DNA from: Enterococcus sulfureus ATCC 49903
GTDB lineage: Bacteria; Bacillota; Bacilli; Lactobacillales; Enterococcaceae
Assembly: GCF_000407605.1 (NCBI RefSeq)
Contig: NZ_ASWO01000001.1
Coordinates: 186,001-250,000, forward strand
DNA: 64,000 nucleotides
Direction: 5' to 3'
Part shown: positions 46,101-54,781 of the stretch, in pieces
Numbering within the stretch: position 1 is the stretch's first letter
Layout of the letters: every line of letters starts with the position of its first letter
Translations under genes and position numbers: made by a program
The notes under the pieces: model-generated
Database searches by the model: none
Told to the model about the DNA's origin: nothing
Seen by the model: the letters and a program-made list of their open reading frames with translations, nothing else

Positions 46101-49100
46101 TAAATCAACGGTAAAGTTTCCGTCTTTATCAACGGTCCCTTCACCAAGTTTGTTGCCGTCTTTATCCGTCACCACAACTTTATCACCTGGTGTTCCAGTT
46201 CCACTAACACTCGTATCGCCTTCTGTTGGTGTTGTTGGCGTTACTTTATGACCATCTGGATCATATGAAACCGTTGTATCCGTTGGTGTTCCTTTATTGT
46301 CACCGGTATTTGGTGTCACAACTAATTCTTCACCTGGTACTAATGGACGTGTGGTTGTGATAGCATAATTTCCATCTTTATCAACCGTTCCTGTCCCGAT
46401 TTCTTTTCCATCTTTATCGGTTACAACGATCGTGTCTCCTGGTACTCCAGTTCCCGTTACTTCGGGTTTTGTATCCACTGGTGTCTCTACTGTTGGTTTG
46501 TGTGTATCTTGATCATACTTCGGTGTCGTTGTTGTTGGAGTTCCGACATTGGTTCCAGTATTCGGTGTCAAGGTCAACTCTTCACCTGGTTTGACTTCAC
46601 GATCTAGATCGACTGTAACATTTCCATCTTTATCGACGATTCCTTCACCAAGTTTGTTGCCGTCTTTATCTGTTACCACAACTTTGTCACCTGGTGTTCC
46701 AGTTCCACTAACACTCGTATCGCCTTCTTTTGGTGCTTCTGGTGTTACTTTATGGCCATCTTTATCATATGAAACCGTAGTATCGGTTGGTGTTCCTTTG
46801 TTGTCACCGGTATTTGGTGTCACGGTCAAGTTTTCGCCTGGAACTAATGGACGTGTGGTTTCGACAATGTAATTTCCGTCTTTATCAACCGTTCCCGTTC
46901 CGATTTCTTTGCCATCTTTATCCGTTACGACAATGGTATCACCTGGTGTTCCACTTCCCGTTACTTCTGGTTTCGTATCCACTGGTGTCTCTACTGTTGG
47001 TTTGTGTGCATCTTTATCATATGAAACCGTTATATCGGTTGGTGTTCCTTTGTTGTCACCGGTATTTGGTGTCACAACTAATTCTTCACCTGGTACTAAT
47101 GGACGTGTAGTTTCGACAGTGTAATTTCCATCTTTATCAACCGTTCCGGTCCCGATTTCTTTGCCATCTTTATCGGTTACAACAATCGCATCACCTGGTG
47201 TTCCGGTTCCCGTTACTTCTGGTTTCGTATCTGTTGGGGCATTCACAGTTGGCTTGTGTCCAGCTTCATCATAGTCTACTGTAGTATCGGTTGGTGTTCC
47301 AATGTTATCACCTGTACTTGGTGTCACAACTAATTTTTCACCTGGAACAAGTGGACGTGTTGTTTCGACTACAAAATTACCATCTTTATCGACAGTACCT
47401 GTTCCGATCTCTTTGCCATCTTTATCCGTTACGGTTACCGTATCACCAGCTACACCTTTACCTGTTACTTCTGGTTTTGTATCGACTGGTGTATTTGGTG
47501 TCACTTTATGCGCGGCTTTATCGTAGTCCGCTTCAACAGTAGTTGGTGTTCCTTTGTTGTCACCGGTATTTGGTGTCAAGGTCAAGTCTTCACCTGGTTT
47601 TACTTCGCGATCTAGATCAACGGTAAAGTTCCCATCTTTATCGACAACTCCTTCACCAAGTTTGTTGCCATCTTTATCCGTTACAACAACGGTATCGCCT
47701 GGCGTTCCCGTTCCACTAACTGCTGTATCGCCTTCTTTTGGTGTTTCTGGTGTCACTTTATGACCATCTTTATCGTACGAAACAGTTGTATCCGCTGGTG
47801 TTCCAGTATTATCACCTGTTTTTGGTGTAACCGTTAAGTTTTCACCTGGCACTAATGGGCGTGTGGTTTCGATAGCGTAATTCCCATCTTTATCAACCGT
47901 TCCCGTTCCGATTTCTTTTCCATCTTTATCCGTTACGATAATGGTATCACCTGCTACTCCAGTTCCCGTCACTTCTGGTTTCGTGTCGACTGGTGTTTCT
48001 ACAGTTGGTGTATGTCCAGCTTTATCATAATCGACTGTTGTATCCGTTGGTGTTGCCACATTATCGCCAGTACTTGGCGTCACTGTCAAGCTTTCACCTG
48101 GAACAAGCGGACGTGTCGTTTCGACTACAAAATTGCCATCTTTATCAACTGTTCCGGTCCCGATTTCTTTTCCATCTTTATCCGTTACAGTGATCGTATC
48201 GCCTGCGACACCTTTACCTGTCACTTCTGGTTTTGTATCGACTGGTGTATTTGGTGTTGCTTTATGACCATCTTTATCGTATGAAACAGTTGTATTTGTT
48301 GGTGTCCCTGTATTGTCACCAGTACTTGGTGTGACCGTTAATTCTTCACCTGGAACAAGTGGACGTGTGGTTTCGACTACAAAATTACCATCTGTATCAA
48401 CCGTTCCCGTTCCGATTTCTTTTCCATCTTTATCCGTTACGGTTACCGTATCTCCTGGAACTCCTTTACCTGTGACTTCTGGAGTCATATCGTTTGGTGT
48501 ATCAGCTGTTACTTTATGACCATCTTTATCGTAAGTGACAGTCGTAGGCGCAGCGGTTCCGATATTGCCATCGGTACTTGGTGTTACTGTTAAGTTTTCA
48601 CCTGGAACTAATGGACGTGTTGTTGTAATCGCAAAATTACCATCTGTATCGACCGTTCCCGTTCCGATCTCTTTTCCAGCTTTATCCGTTACCGTTACCG
48701 TGTCGCCTACAATCCCAGTACCTGTGACTTCAGGTTTCGTATCCACTGGCGTATTTGGTGTCACAGTGTGTCCAGCTTTATCATAGTCCACTGTTGTTGC
48801 AGTTGGTGTACCTTTATTGCTTCCGGTACTTGGTACCAACGTCAAATCTTCACCTGGAACAAGTGGACGTGTTGTCGTAACCGCAAAGTTTCCTTCAGAA
48901 TCGACTTTCCCTGTTCCGATTTCTTTTCCATCTTTATCTAGAACCGTCACCGTATCGCCTGCTACACCGGTACCTGTAACTTCAGGTTTTGTGTCGACTG
49001 GTGTATTTGCTTTTACTTTGTGCGCATCTTCATCGTACTCGACGGTCGTAGGTGTTGCAGTCCCTTTATTCTCTCCAGTACTTGGCGTTACTTGCAATGT

Positions 49101-51878
49101 TTCGCCTGGATCTAATGGACGGTTTGTTTCGACAACAAAATTCCCTTGATCATCCACAAAACCTGTACCAAGTTCTGTTCCATTTTTATCCGTTACAGTG
49201 ATTGTATCTCCTGGAGTTCCTTTACCTGTTACTTCTTGGACCATATCTGTTGGAGTATTAGGTTGTACAGTATGCTTCGTTGCATCATACAATACAGTCG
49301 TTTCTTCAGATTTTCCAGCTTGAGTCGTTTCTGATTTTAAATCAGGCGTCAATACCGTCGTCACTGGTGTTGCAGTCAATTTTTCATCTGCTTTCAATGG
49401 ACGATTAGTGGAAACAGTATACGTACCCTCTACGACGACTGCACTTCCTAATACCTTACCTTCAGAATCTTTAATTTCAACCGTATCGCCATTTTTACCA
49501 GTACCCGTCACCACAGTTGTTTTTTCTTTTGGTTGGTCGATCGTTACGTTGTGTAAACTTTCAACGTAACCAACTGTTTTTTCTGACGCGATCCCAGTTT
49601 TTTCACCTTCACTTGTTTGGGTCGTTGGGGTCACGATCACGCCATCTTTGGCAGTAAGTTCGCGATTGGTCGTCACACTGTACGTACCATCTTCTGCAAC
49701 TTTCCCTTCACCAAGTACATTACCGGCTGCATCCGTTACAGTGACAGTATCACCAGGAGTTCCAGTACCCGTTACTTTATTCGTACCTTCGACTGGTTTG
49801 TTGACGGTCACGATGTGTTGACCACTATCGTAAGCAACTGTTTGTCCTGCTTCATCACCTTTATGCGTTCCATTTGTCGTTGGTGTTGCCGTCCATTTTT
49901 CATCCAATACGACTGGTGTATCAAGAGGAATCGTATACGTACCATCTGGATTCACTGTGGTCGTTTTAGTAACGGAACCGTTTGTGACCGTGATAACATC
50001 GCCCGCAGTTCCTGTACCCGTTAATTGTGTCGCACCTTCTGCTAACGGATCGATCGTTACTTCGTGTTGTGCTTTATCATATTGTACCGTCGTATCACCT
50101 GGTGTTCCGGTTTCTTTTACGACTGTACCATCTAATTGTGTAACTTCTGTAGTTGGTGTTGCTGTAATTTTTTCATCTACATTTAATGGACGTGTTAACT
50201 TATCGATCGTGTACGTGCCATCATCTTTGACGACAGTTGTTCCTAATGTGTTTCCATCAGCATCTTTCAATGTGATCGTATCACCTTTGACTCCCGTACC
50301 CGTAACACTTGTTGCGCCTTCTTTCGTGTCACCGATTGTTGCAACATGACTTGCTTTATCAAAAGCTACCGTCGTATCAACTGGTGTTCCAGCATTTGTA
50401 CCAGTCATAGGTGTCGCAGTAAGTGTTTCATCCGCAATCAATGGACGTGAAAGGTTATCGATTGTATAGGTGCCATCTGCTTTAACAACAGTAGTACCAA
50501 TTGTATCTCCATTAGCATCTTTTAAGACGATCGTGTCTCCTGGAGTTCCTGTTCCAGAGACACTTGTATCTGTATTTTTAGGTTGAGTTAACGCAATCGC
50601 ATGGTCAGCGGGATTGTACGCTTTAACAGTTTGCGTAGCAGGGTCACTTTCCGTTATTTTCCCAGTAACTTCGTCTGGTTTTGAAACAGCAACTGCAGTG
50701 ATTTTTTCATCTTTTACTAAGGGGCGACTTAGTTCAGGTTCACCGTCTCCACCAAAGCTATACGTACCATCTTCTTTGACTGTCGTACGTCCCAGTACTT
50801 CTTTTTTACCATCCGCATCGACTCCACTACCGTAAATGACGATATCATCTCCAGGAATCCCTGTACCACTTAGTGTTTTGGTGTTTTCTACTAATGTATC
50901 GTTCAATGTTGGTTGATGTTTCGTACGATCAAACCCTTGCGTATACGTTAAAGAATCAACTTCTATCGACTGAGGATTTTTATTTCCACCGGTACTAGCT
51001 GATGCCATAAAGTAAACTGGATCCGTATTGTCAAAAAATGCAGGTAAATCTTTATTATTTATCGACCAAGTCGTCTTAAAGCCTTGATTGTTACTTTCAT
51101 CATAGGTAATCGTTAACGTTTTTAATTTGGTTACATTACCATCCGCATCAGTTTGATCTTCTACAGTGTAAGAAAAAAGAATATCTCGATACATGTCTAA
51201 AGGTCTAGAAACATCCGCTGGGAAGGTTGTACCACTTTTTGTCCCTTCTGTACGATTATCAAAATTTCGTACTTCCCCAGCATCATTATTTCGAATGATG
51301 CTTCCGTAGGCTTTTGAAGCTGGATTGTAATCTGCACTATTATGGTACGTGTCTACTTTAAATCCAACAAATCCAGTGAAATTATCGATACCATCGCGTT
51401 TGTCTAGCCCCATTCCTTCCCCTTTAGAAAGTGATGACGCTGCTAATTCAGACTCAGACTTTGAAAAAAGCGGACCACGAGCAAAAACTAAGGCGATCCC
51501 GTCTCCTCCACCTTGATTATCTGCTTTAGGACCGGTATTGATTCGAGCCTTTACTGTAAACGGATGCTCTAACGAAATCGGATCACGATAAACGATAGCT
51601 CCTCCTTGTTGATCAAGATTTTCAGTCAAACGATACTCACTTTTTGCATCGGGATCGTTAGTTGGATCTGTAAGTGGCTTAGAATCTCCAATATTTGTCA
51701 GCATCTCAGAAATCTTTACAGGCTCTGTTACTGTTTTTTGCACATTATCTGCTGCATAAGCTGTAATGTAGCGTTCCCCATTTGTGACGATTTTGTAAGG
51801 TGTCATCGATAAATCCAACGTTATACCCCCAAGCATAACAGTTGTTGCGATAATCACACCAAGTTTATTCTTTTTCAT
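43164..51878 (-). CDS. Giant lectin-like wall-anchored protein, 29 Ig-like repeats
   Basis: The product is 2904 residues from ATG 51878 (GGGGGAAG upstream). It has a signal peptide (about 1-42), then an L-type lectin-like domain (about 60-315, with G-G-G-D-G-I-A-L-V-F and F-V-G-F-K-V-D-T-Y-H-N). About 29 Ig-like repeats follow, each with G-T-G-x-P-G-D-x-[IV]-x-V-x-D-x-x-G near its start. The end is the sorting signal L-P-S-T-N with a helix and R-N-K-R-K-E tail. The lectin head probably binds glycans while the repeats form the stalk. Many repeats are almost identical. Like the other giant protein, the motif ends in N and not G. Confidence 0.93.
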   Translation of the reverse strand: MKKNKLGVIIATTVMLGGITLDLSMTPYKIVTNGERYITAYAADNVQKTVTEPVKISEMLTNIGDSKPLTDPTNDPDAKSEYRLTENLDQQGGAIVYRDPISLEHPFTVKARINTGPKADNQGGGDGIALVFARGPLFSKSESELAASSLSKGEGMGLDKRDGIDNFTGFVGFKVDTYHNSADYNPASKAYGSIIRNNDAGEVRNFDNRTEGTKSGTTFPADVSRPLDMYRDILFSYTVEDQTDADGNVTKLKTLTITYDESNNQGFKTTWSINNKDLPAFFDNTDPVYFMASASTGGNKNPQSIEVDSLTYTQGFDRTKHQPTLNDTLVENTKTLSGTGIPGDDIVIYGSGVDADGKKEVLGRTTVKEDGTYSFGGDGEPELSRPLVKDEKITAVAVSKPDEVTGKITESDPATQTVKAYNPADHAIALTQPKNTDTSVSGTGTPGDTIVLKDANGDTIGTTVVKADGTYTIDNLSRPLIADETLTATPMTGTNAGTPVDTTVAFDKASHVATIGDTKEGATSVTGTGVKGDTITLKDADGNTLGTTVVKDDGTYTIDKLTRPLNVDEKITATPTTEVTQLDGTVVKETGTPGDTTVQYDKAQHEVTIDPLAEGATQLTGTGTAGDVITVTNGSVTKTTTVNPDGTYTIPLDTPVVLDEKWTATPTTNGTHKGDEAGQTVAYDSGQHIVTVNKPVEGTNKVTGTGTPGDTVTVTDAAGNVLGEGKVAEDGTYSVTTNRELTAKDGVIVTPTTQTSEGEKTGIASEKTVGYVESLHNVTIDQPKEKTTVVTGTGKNGDTVEIKDSEGKVLGSAVVVEGTYTVSTNRPLKADEKLTATPVTTVLTPDLKSETTQAGKSEETTVLYDATKHTVQPNTPTDMVQEVTGKGTPGDTITVTDKNGTELGTGFVDDQGNFVVETNRPLDPGETLQVTPSTGENKGTATPTTVEYDEDAHKVKANTPVDTKPEVTGTGVAGDTVTVLDKDGKEIGTGKVDSEGNFAVTTTRPLVPGEDLTLVPSTGSNKGTPTATTVDYDKAGHTVTPNTPVDTKPEVTGTGIVGDTVTVTDKAGKEIGTGTVDTDGNFAITTTRPLVPGENLTVTPSTDGNIGTAAPTTVTYDKDGHKVTADTPNDMTPEVTGKGVPGDTVTVTDKDGKEIGTGTVDTDGNFVVETTRPLVPGEELTVTPSTGDNTGTPTNTTVSYDKDGHKATPNTPVDTKPEVTGKGVAGDTITVTDKDGKEIGTGTVDKDGNFVVETTRPLVPGESLTVTPSTGDNVATPTDTTVDYDKAGHTPTVETPVDTKPEVTGTGVAGDTIIVTDKDGKEIGTGTVDKDGNYAIETTRPLVPGENLTVTPKTGDNTGTPADTTVSYDKDGHKVTPETPKEGDTAVSGTGTPGDTVVVTDKDGNKLGEGVVDKDGNFTVDLDREVKPGEDLTLTPNTGDNKGTPTTVEADYDKAAHKVTPNTPVDTKPEVTGKGVAGDTVTVTDKDGKEIGTGTVDKDGNFVVETTRPLVPGEKLVVTPSTGDNIGTPTDTTVDYDEAGHKPTVNAPTDTKPEVTGTGTPGDAIVVTDKDGKEIGTGTVDKDGNYTVETTRPLVPGEELVVTPNTGDNKGTPTDITVSYDKDAHKPTVETPVDTKPEVTGSGTPGDTIVVTDKDGKEIGTGTVDKDGNYIVETTRPLVPGENLTVTPNTGDNKGTPTDTTVSYDKDGHKVTPEAPKEGDTSVSGTGTPGDKVVVTDKDGNKLGEGIVDKDGNVTVDLDREVKPGEELTLTPNTGTNVGTPTTTTPKYDQDTHKPTVETPVDTKPEVTGTGVPGDTIVVTDKDGKEIGTGTVDKDGNYAITTTRPLVPGEELVVTPNTGDNKGTPTDTTVSYDPDGHKVTPTTPTEGDTSVSGTGTPGDKVVVTDKDGNKLGEGTVDKDGNFTVDLDREVKPGEALTVTPNTGDNKGPAATVVADEKPATYNPNDHKVTPTTPTEGDTSVSGTGTPGDTVVVTDKDGNKLGEGTVDKDGNFTVDLGREVKPGEALTVTPSTGDNKGPAATVVANEKPATYNPAEHVISATKPTEGDTSVSGTGTPGDTVTVTDKAGTVIGSGTVNPDGSFTIPVNRPLVKDEVVTLTPSTGDNKGTPTNEIVNGKSTPVEPAHKATVAKPTEGDTSVSGTGTPGDTVIIKDAAGNQIGKGTVDANGNYTAPVSRPLVADELISVTPMTGEKAGTTTKEIVDKKAAPVEEAHKVAVVKPTEGDTSVSGTGVPGDKVVITDANGNQLGSGVVDANGNYTVPVSRPLVKNEGIIVTPMTGEQAGIATKEIVDEKATTPEAHKVAVVKPIEGDTSVRGTGVPGDKVVITDANGNQLGSGVVDANGNYTVPVSRPLTANEMIVVTPMTGEQAGIATKEIVDEKAKPVEEAHKVVVDKPIENDTEVTGTGTPGDTVVVTDANGKQIGTGTVDANGNYSVSVRPLVKDEIINVTPVTNGQAGITTKEIVEEESAPVDVADQLTIEKPLEGATTVSGTGIPEDTIVITDAKGNQLGTAVVDADGNYTVSVNRPLIANETITATAVTDGKAGESIDEIVQEKTYNTNDHKVTPTTPVAGDKVVTGTGTPGDNVTVTDKDGNKLGEGTVDKDGNFTVELDREVKPGEELTITPSTGDNKGPVANVTVKDTTPEYNAADHKVTPTTPVAGDKVVTGKGTPGDNVTVTDKDGNKLGEGTVDKDGNFTVELDREVKTGEELAITPSTGDNKGPVANVTVKAAQDDSLTVKKPVTGDTSISGTGKPGTTIIVIDKTGTTLGTGTVDTKGQFVINLNRPLTLGEEITISSNDGEQQKVTVGSKLSGTGFGHLTNTGSGTSTNSNPFASGSSTGYKPSTTSYKSLPSTNEKVSIGTTIAGAFAVLSSFALAIFSRNKRKE
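43560..50920 (-). repeat. About 29 tandem Ig-like repeats
   Basis: Units are of about 240-260 bp. Counting the G-[TSK]-G-x-x-[GE] element gives 29. Several neighbours (for example those in 45800-48500) are nearly identical at DNA level, in two alternating subtypes: a P-V-D-T-K-P-E-V-T-G type and a T-E-G-D-T-S-V-S-G type. Such tracts change length by recombination. Confidence 0.88.
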
Positions 51879-51991
51879 AGACTTCCCCCATTAAATTTTT
51901 TTAATGCTTTATTAATTTTTACATAATAATTTTATGAAAACAACGAGATTTTTTTATATAACAAATAACATATATTATATATAAATTGCTA

Positions 51992-52009
51992 TTTTAAAAC
52001 GTTTTAAAA
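51992..52009. promoter_or_regulatory. Perfect 18-bp palindrome upstream of lectin-like gene
   Basis: TTTTAAAACGTTTTAAAA is self-complementary and lies 114 bases before the start codon. It is a candidate operator, with a near copy at 35781-35796. The rest of the 51879-52060 gap is AT-rich, without visible genes. Confidence 0.45.
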
Positions 52010-52060
52010 ATAAATAAAATAACGATATAAATAGAACTTAAAATATTCCATTTCAGCACA

Positions 52061-52098
52061 AAAAAGCAAACGAGCATATATACACTCGTTTGCTTTTG
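52061..52098 (-). terminator. Terminator of the DUF5648-type gene
   Basis: GCAAACGAG (52066-52074) pairs with CTCGTTTGC (52085-52093), with A/T runs on both sides. Confidence 0.85.
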
Positions 52099-52106
52099 TA
52101 GTGATA

Positions 52107-53090
52107 CTAATAAACTTGTACTGTTGATTTTTCGATTGTTTCGTTTCCGAATTCGTCAACTTCAGAATAGCGAATATAATAGTAACCTTTTTTACTTGTA
52201 TCTACTGTTCCCAATACGTTTACTTTTAAAGATTTACCTGCATAATCCTTAGCTGATACACCATCTAGTAAATCGATTGTTTCATTTACATTTACAGAAT
52301 GATAAGTATCATATCTAATTTCCGGGCTAAACACCTTTGTAATTGTTACATCACGTTTGATAATCGTAGATTGGTTCAAACTATCTGTAGCAGTATACGT
52401 TTCTTTATATACGCCAGGTTTTTTCGCATCTACATTGCTTTCTAATTTGACTTTAAGTTCATTTCCAAAAAAGTCATAGGCTTTGATCTCATCTAACGGT
52501 TTGTACGGTTTTAATGTTTGCTCATAAGAAACATTATACTGAGACGTGCCATCATAGTAAGACATGCCTTCAAATACAGGAGCATTCGTCGCTAAGCCAT
52601 ACCACGCAATACCCTCATCTTTCCAACCTAAATTCACTAAGTTTTTATGCTCACCATCACTTAATATGTAGTTATGACTTCCAGCTTTTACATTAGGATT
52701 ATATTCGCGATAAAGCGGTACTGTTTTTCTATACTCTTCCTTTGGAGAATACCAGCCAATCCCTTCAACCGACCAACCAACTTGAACCAATTCATTTTTT
52801 TCTTTAGCACTCATCGTATAGTGATGATCGCCAGCATTTTTATTGTATAAACGATAAACTGGTGAACCAGACTCTGGTCCATACCAACCTGTTCCTTCAG
52901 CACTCCAGCCTGCATTGATTAATTCTTGTTGCTCACGTTTATCTTTCGTATAAAAATGTTCGCCGCTATTTCCATTATACAAACGATACATTGTATATCC
53001 TGTTGTCTCATCTGCTGAAACAGTCATCGACACCGCTGCAAGACTCGCTAAAATCGCTGCTGTACTAAGAAATTGTACTTTTCTCCCCAA
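52107..53090 (-). CDS. Secreted protein with DUF5648-like repeats and Ig-like end
   Basis: A 327-residue exported protein with a signal peptide ending near V-S-A-D-E. Three repeats (about 30-165) have the pattern Y-R-L-Y-N...H-F/Y-Y-T...L-x-x-x-G-W-x-x-E-G-x-x-W-Y, typical of DUF5648. The C-terminal half has two Ig-like DUF5011-type units (K-P-G-V-Y-K-E-T-Y-T-A-T-D). No wall-anchor signal is present. The start is TTG 53090 with AAGGGG at 8 bases. A small inverted repeat, CAACTTT/AAAGTTG (53105-53121), lies just before the ribosome site. The DUF5648 module is found in secreted and lytic proteins of Gram-positives and may bind the wall; its function is unproven. Confidence 0.82.
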   Translation of the reverse strand: MGRKVQFLSTAAILASLAAVSMTVSADETTGYTMYRLYNGNSGEHFYTKDKREQQELINAGWSAEGTGWYGPESGSPVYRLYNKNAGDHHYTMSAKEKNELVQVGWSVEGIGWYSPKEEYRKTVPLYREYNPNVKAGSHNYILSDGEHKNLVNLGWKDEGIAWYGLATNAPVFEGMSYYDGTSQYNVSYEQTLKPYKPLDEIKAYDFFGNELKVKLESNVDAKKPGVYKETYTATDSLNQSTIIKRDVTITKVFSPEIRYDTYHSVNVNETIDLLDGVSAKDYAGKSLKVNVLGTVDTSKKGYYYIRYSEVDEFGNETIEKSTVQVY

Positions 53091-53171
53091 ATGTATTTCC
53101 CCTTCAACTTTTTCAAAGTTGTATTGCTTTATGATTATACCAAGTTATTTATATAAAAAAACACATTTTAT

Positions 53172-53232
53172 AAAAATAAAAAAAACAAATCATCAGACAG
53201 GGCATAGGTTTCCTGTCTAATCATTTGCTTTC
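53172..53232 (-). terminator. Terminator after the second tyrosine kinase
   Basis: CAAATCATCAGACAGG pairs with CCTGTCTAATCATTTG (one mismatch) and is followed on the minus strand by a long T-rich run. Confidence 0.85.
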
Positions 53233-53272
53233 GACTTATTATACACTAACCGGTAGTCATATTATGACTATC

Positions 53273-53956
53273 TCAACCATAATAGTAATAATTATCAGTA
53301 TTTTTTTTCACGTTATTGTACACGACACCGATAACATTGGCTTTTGCCATTTTTAATAACTTTACGGATTGTAAAAAATCTTGTTTTTGTGTTTGATTTT
53401 GTCTTGCGACTAGCACTGTTGCATCTGCTTTTGCGGCGATAATTTGCGCATCGGTAATGATTGAAACGGGCGGAAGATCGTAGATAATAAAATCAAATTC
53501 TTTTTTAAATTCATTCATTAAATCAGTCATTCTTTGTGAACCTAACATTTCACTTGGATTGGGTGGTTTCGGACCACTGGTTAAAATAGATAGATTATCG
53601 ATACCACTCTCGTGGACGAAGTCTTCTATTTTCTCCGTTCCTTTCCCAATAAGATTCGTCAATCCATCATGGTTCCATTGTTTAAATGTCAACGCTACAG
53701 TCGGACGTCTTAAGTCACAGTCTACAAGTAATGTCTTCTTGCCACTATCAGCGAAGACAACAGCTAAATTAGCGGCCACGGTAGACTTCCCTTCACCTGC
53801 TGCAGCAGAGGTGATGACCACCGATTGAATCGGTTGATCAATCGAACTAAATTGAATATTTGAACGGATGATACGGCACTGTTCCGCAAGTATGGAATTT
53901 TTATCAATATATGCCATTAAAGATACACCCGCTACAGGATTTATTTTCTTTGCCAT
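53273..53956 (-). CDS. Capsule tyrosine kinase CpsD/Wze, copy 2
   Basis: A 227-residue bacterial tyrosine autokinase. Walker A reads G-E-G-K-S-T (K58), Walker A' is L-L-V-D-C-D-L-R-R-P and Walker B is I-I-Y-D-L-P-P. The tail ends Y-Y-Y-Y-G, a short tyrosine cluster for autophosphorylation. It pairs with the chain-length membrane protein, which activates it. It is a paralog of copy 1 upstream, with the same length and tail. A terminator lies between the copies, so copy 2 may be expressed separately. ATG 53956 has AAAGGA at about 9 bases; a longer frame lacks homology. Confidence 0.92.
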   Translation of the reverse strand: MAKKINPVAGVSLMAYIDKNSILAEQCRIIRSNIQFSSIDQPIQSVVITSAAAGEGKSTVAANLAVVFADSGKKTLLVDCDLRRPTVALTFKQWNHDGLTNLIGKGTEKIEDFVHESGIDNLSILTSGPKPPNPSEMLGSQRMTDLMNEFKKEFDFIIYDLPPVSIITDAQIIAAKADATVLVARQNQTQKQDFLQSVKLLKMAKANVIGVVYNNVKKNTDNYYYYG

Positions 53957-54043
53957 ATGATGTGTTCCTTTCTCAACCTTTCGAGTATGTAGTAGCATGG
54001 TTATTCGCTTACATTTTAATCTTAACATACTTCACATAGAATG

Positions 54044-54080
54044 CAAAAAAGCGGTCGCATTATTGCGACCACTTTTTTAT
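54044..54080 (-). terminator. Terminator between the two tyrosine kinases
   Basis: AAAAAAGCGGTCGC pairs with GCGACCACTTTTTT (one mismatch) around 6 nt, right at the stop of copy 1. Confidence 0.85.
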
Positions 54081-54760
54081 CCGTAGTAATAATAACTATC
54101 GCTATTTTTCTTCATGCCGTTGTACACGACACCGATGACGTTTGCTTTTGCCATTTTTAATGAATTGACTGCTTTTAAAAATTCACTTTTTTTCGTTTGT
54201 TGCTGACGACTTACTAGTACAGTACCATTCGTTCTTGCTGCAACGATCTGTGCATCTGTAATATTTGAAATCGGAGGAAGATCGTAAATGATCAAATCGA
54301 ACATTTCTTCTAATGTTTCCATCACTTCAAGCATGCGATTTGAATTCAACATCTCACTAGGATTTGGCGGTTTTGGTCCTGCTGTTAAAATACTTAATTC
54401 AGGGATATTGCTATCACGTACCACATCATGAATACTTCCATTCATATCGGTAAGTAGTGTTGAAAGCCCAATATGATTACTTTGCTTAAACGTTAGTGCA
54501 ACTGTCGGACGACGTAAGTCACCATCGACTAGCAATGTCTTTTTCCCACTATCAGCAAACAGTACAGCAAGATTGGCTGCAACGGTAGATTTTCCTTCAC
54601 TCATGCTAGAAGAGGTAATCGCAATCGATTTCATTTCTCGATCGACTGCACTAAATTGGATATTCGAACGAATAATACGACACTCTTCTGCTAGAGTTGA
54701 ATTTTTGTTGATCATCGAAACGAGTGAAACTCCTTGTACAGGTTGTTTTTTCTTATTCAT
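54077..54760 (-). CDS. Capsule tyrosine kinase CpsD/Wze, copy 1
   Basis: A 227-residue paralog of the downstream kinase with the same domain order. Walker A is S-E-G-K-S-T where copy 2 has G-E-G-K-S-T. Walker A' is L-L-V-D-G-D-L-R-R-P, and the tail ends Y-Y-Y-Y-G. It lies 21 bases after the chain-length gene and is in the main operon. In streptococci the phosphorylation state of CpsD tunes capsule amount and chain length. The duplication may allow different partners. Confidence 0.92.
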   Translation of the reverse strand: MNKKKQPVQGVSLVSMINKNSTLAEECRIIRSNIQFSAVDREMKSIAITSSSMSEGKSTVAANLAVLFADSGKKTLLVDGDLRRPTVALTFKQSNHIGLSTLLTDMNGSIHDVVRDSNIPELSILTAGPKPPNPSEMLNSNRMLEVMETLEEMFDLIIYDLPPISNITDAQIVAARTNGTVLVSRQQQTKKSEFLKAVNSLKMAKANVIGVVYNGMKKNSDSYYYYG

Positions 54761-54781
54761 GTTTTTTCCACACTTTCCAAA

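Noticed and set aside
43666-50349. Many plus-strand frames of 60-200 codons opposite the Ig-like repeats
   Set aside because: They repeat with the period of the Ig units and have no ribosome sites. They are antisense shadows.
51879-52060. Small genes or RNA in the AT-rich gap before the lectin-like gene
   Set aside because: No frame with a ribosome site and no stable hairpin other than the palindrome was found.
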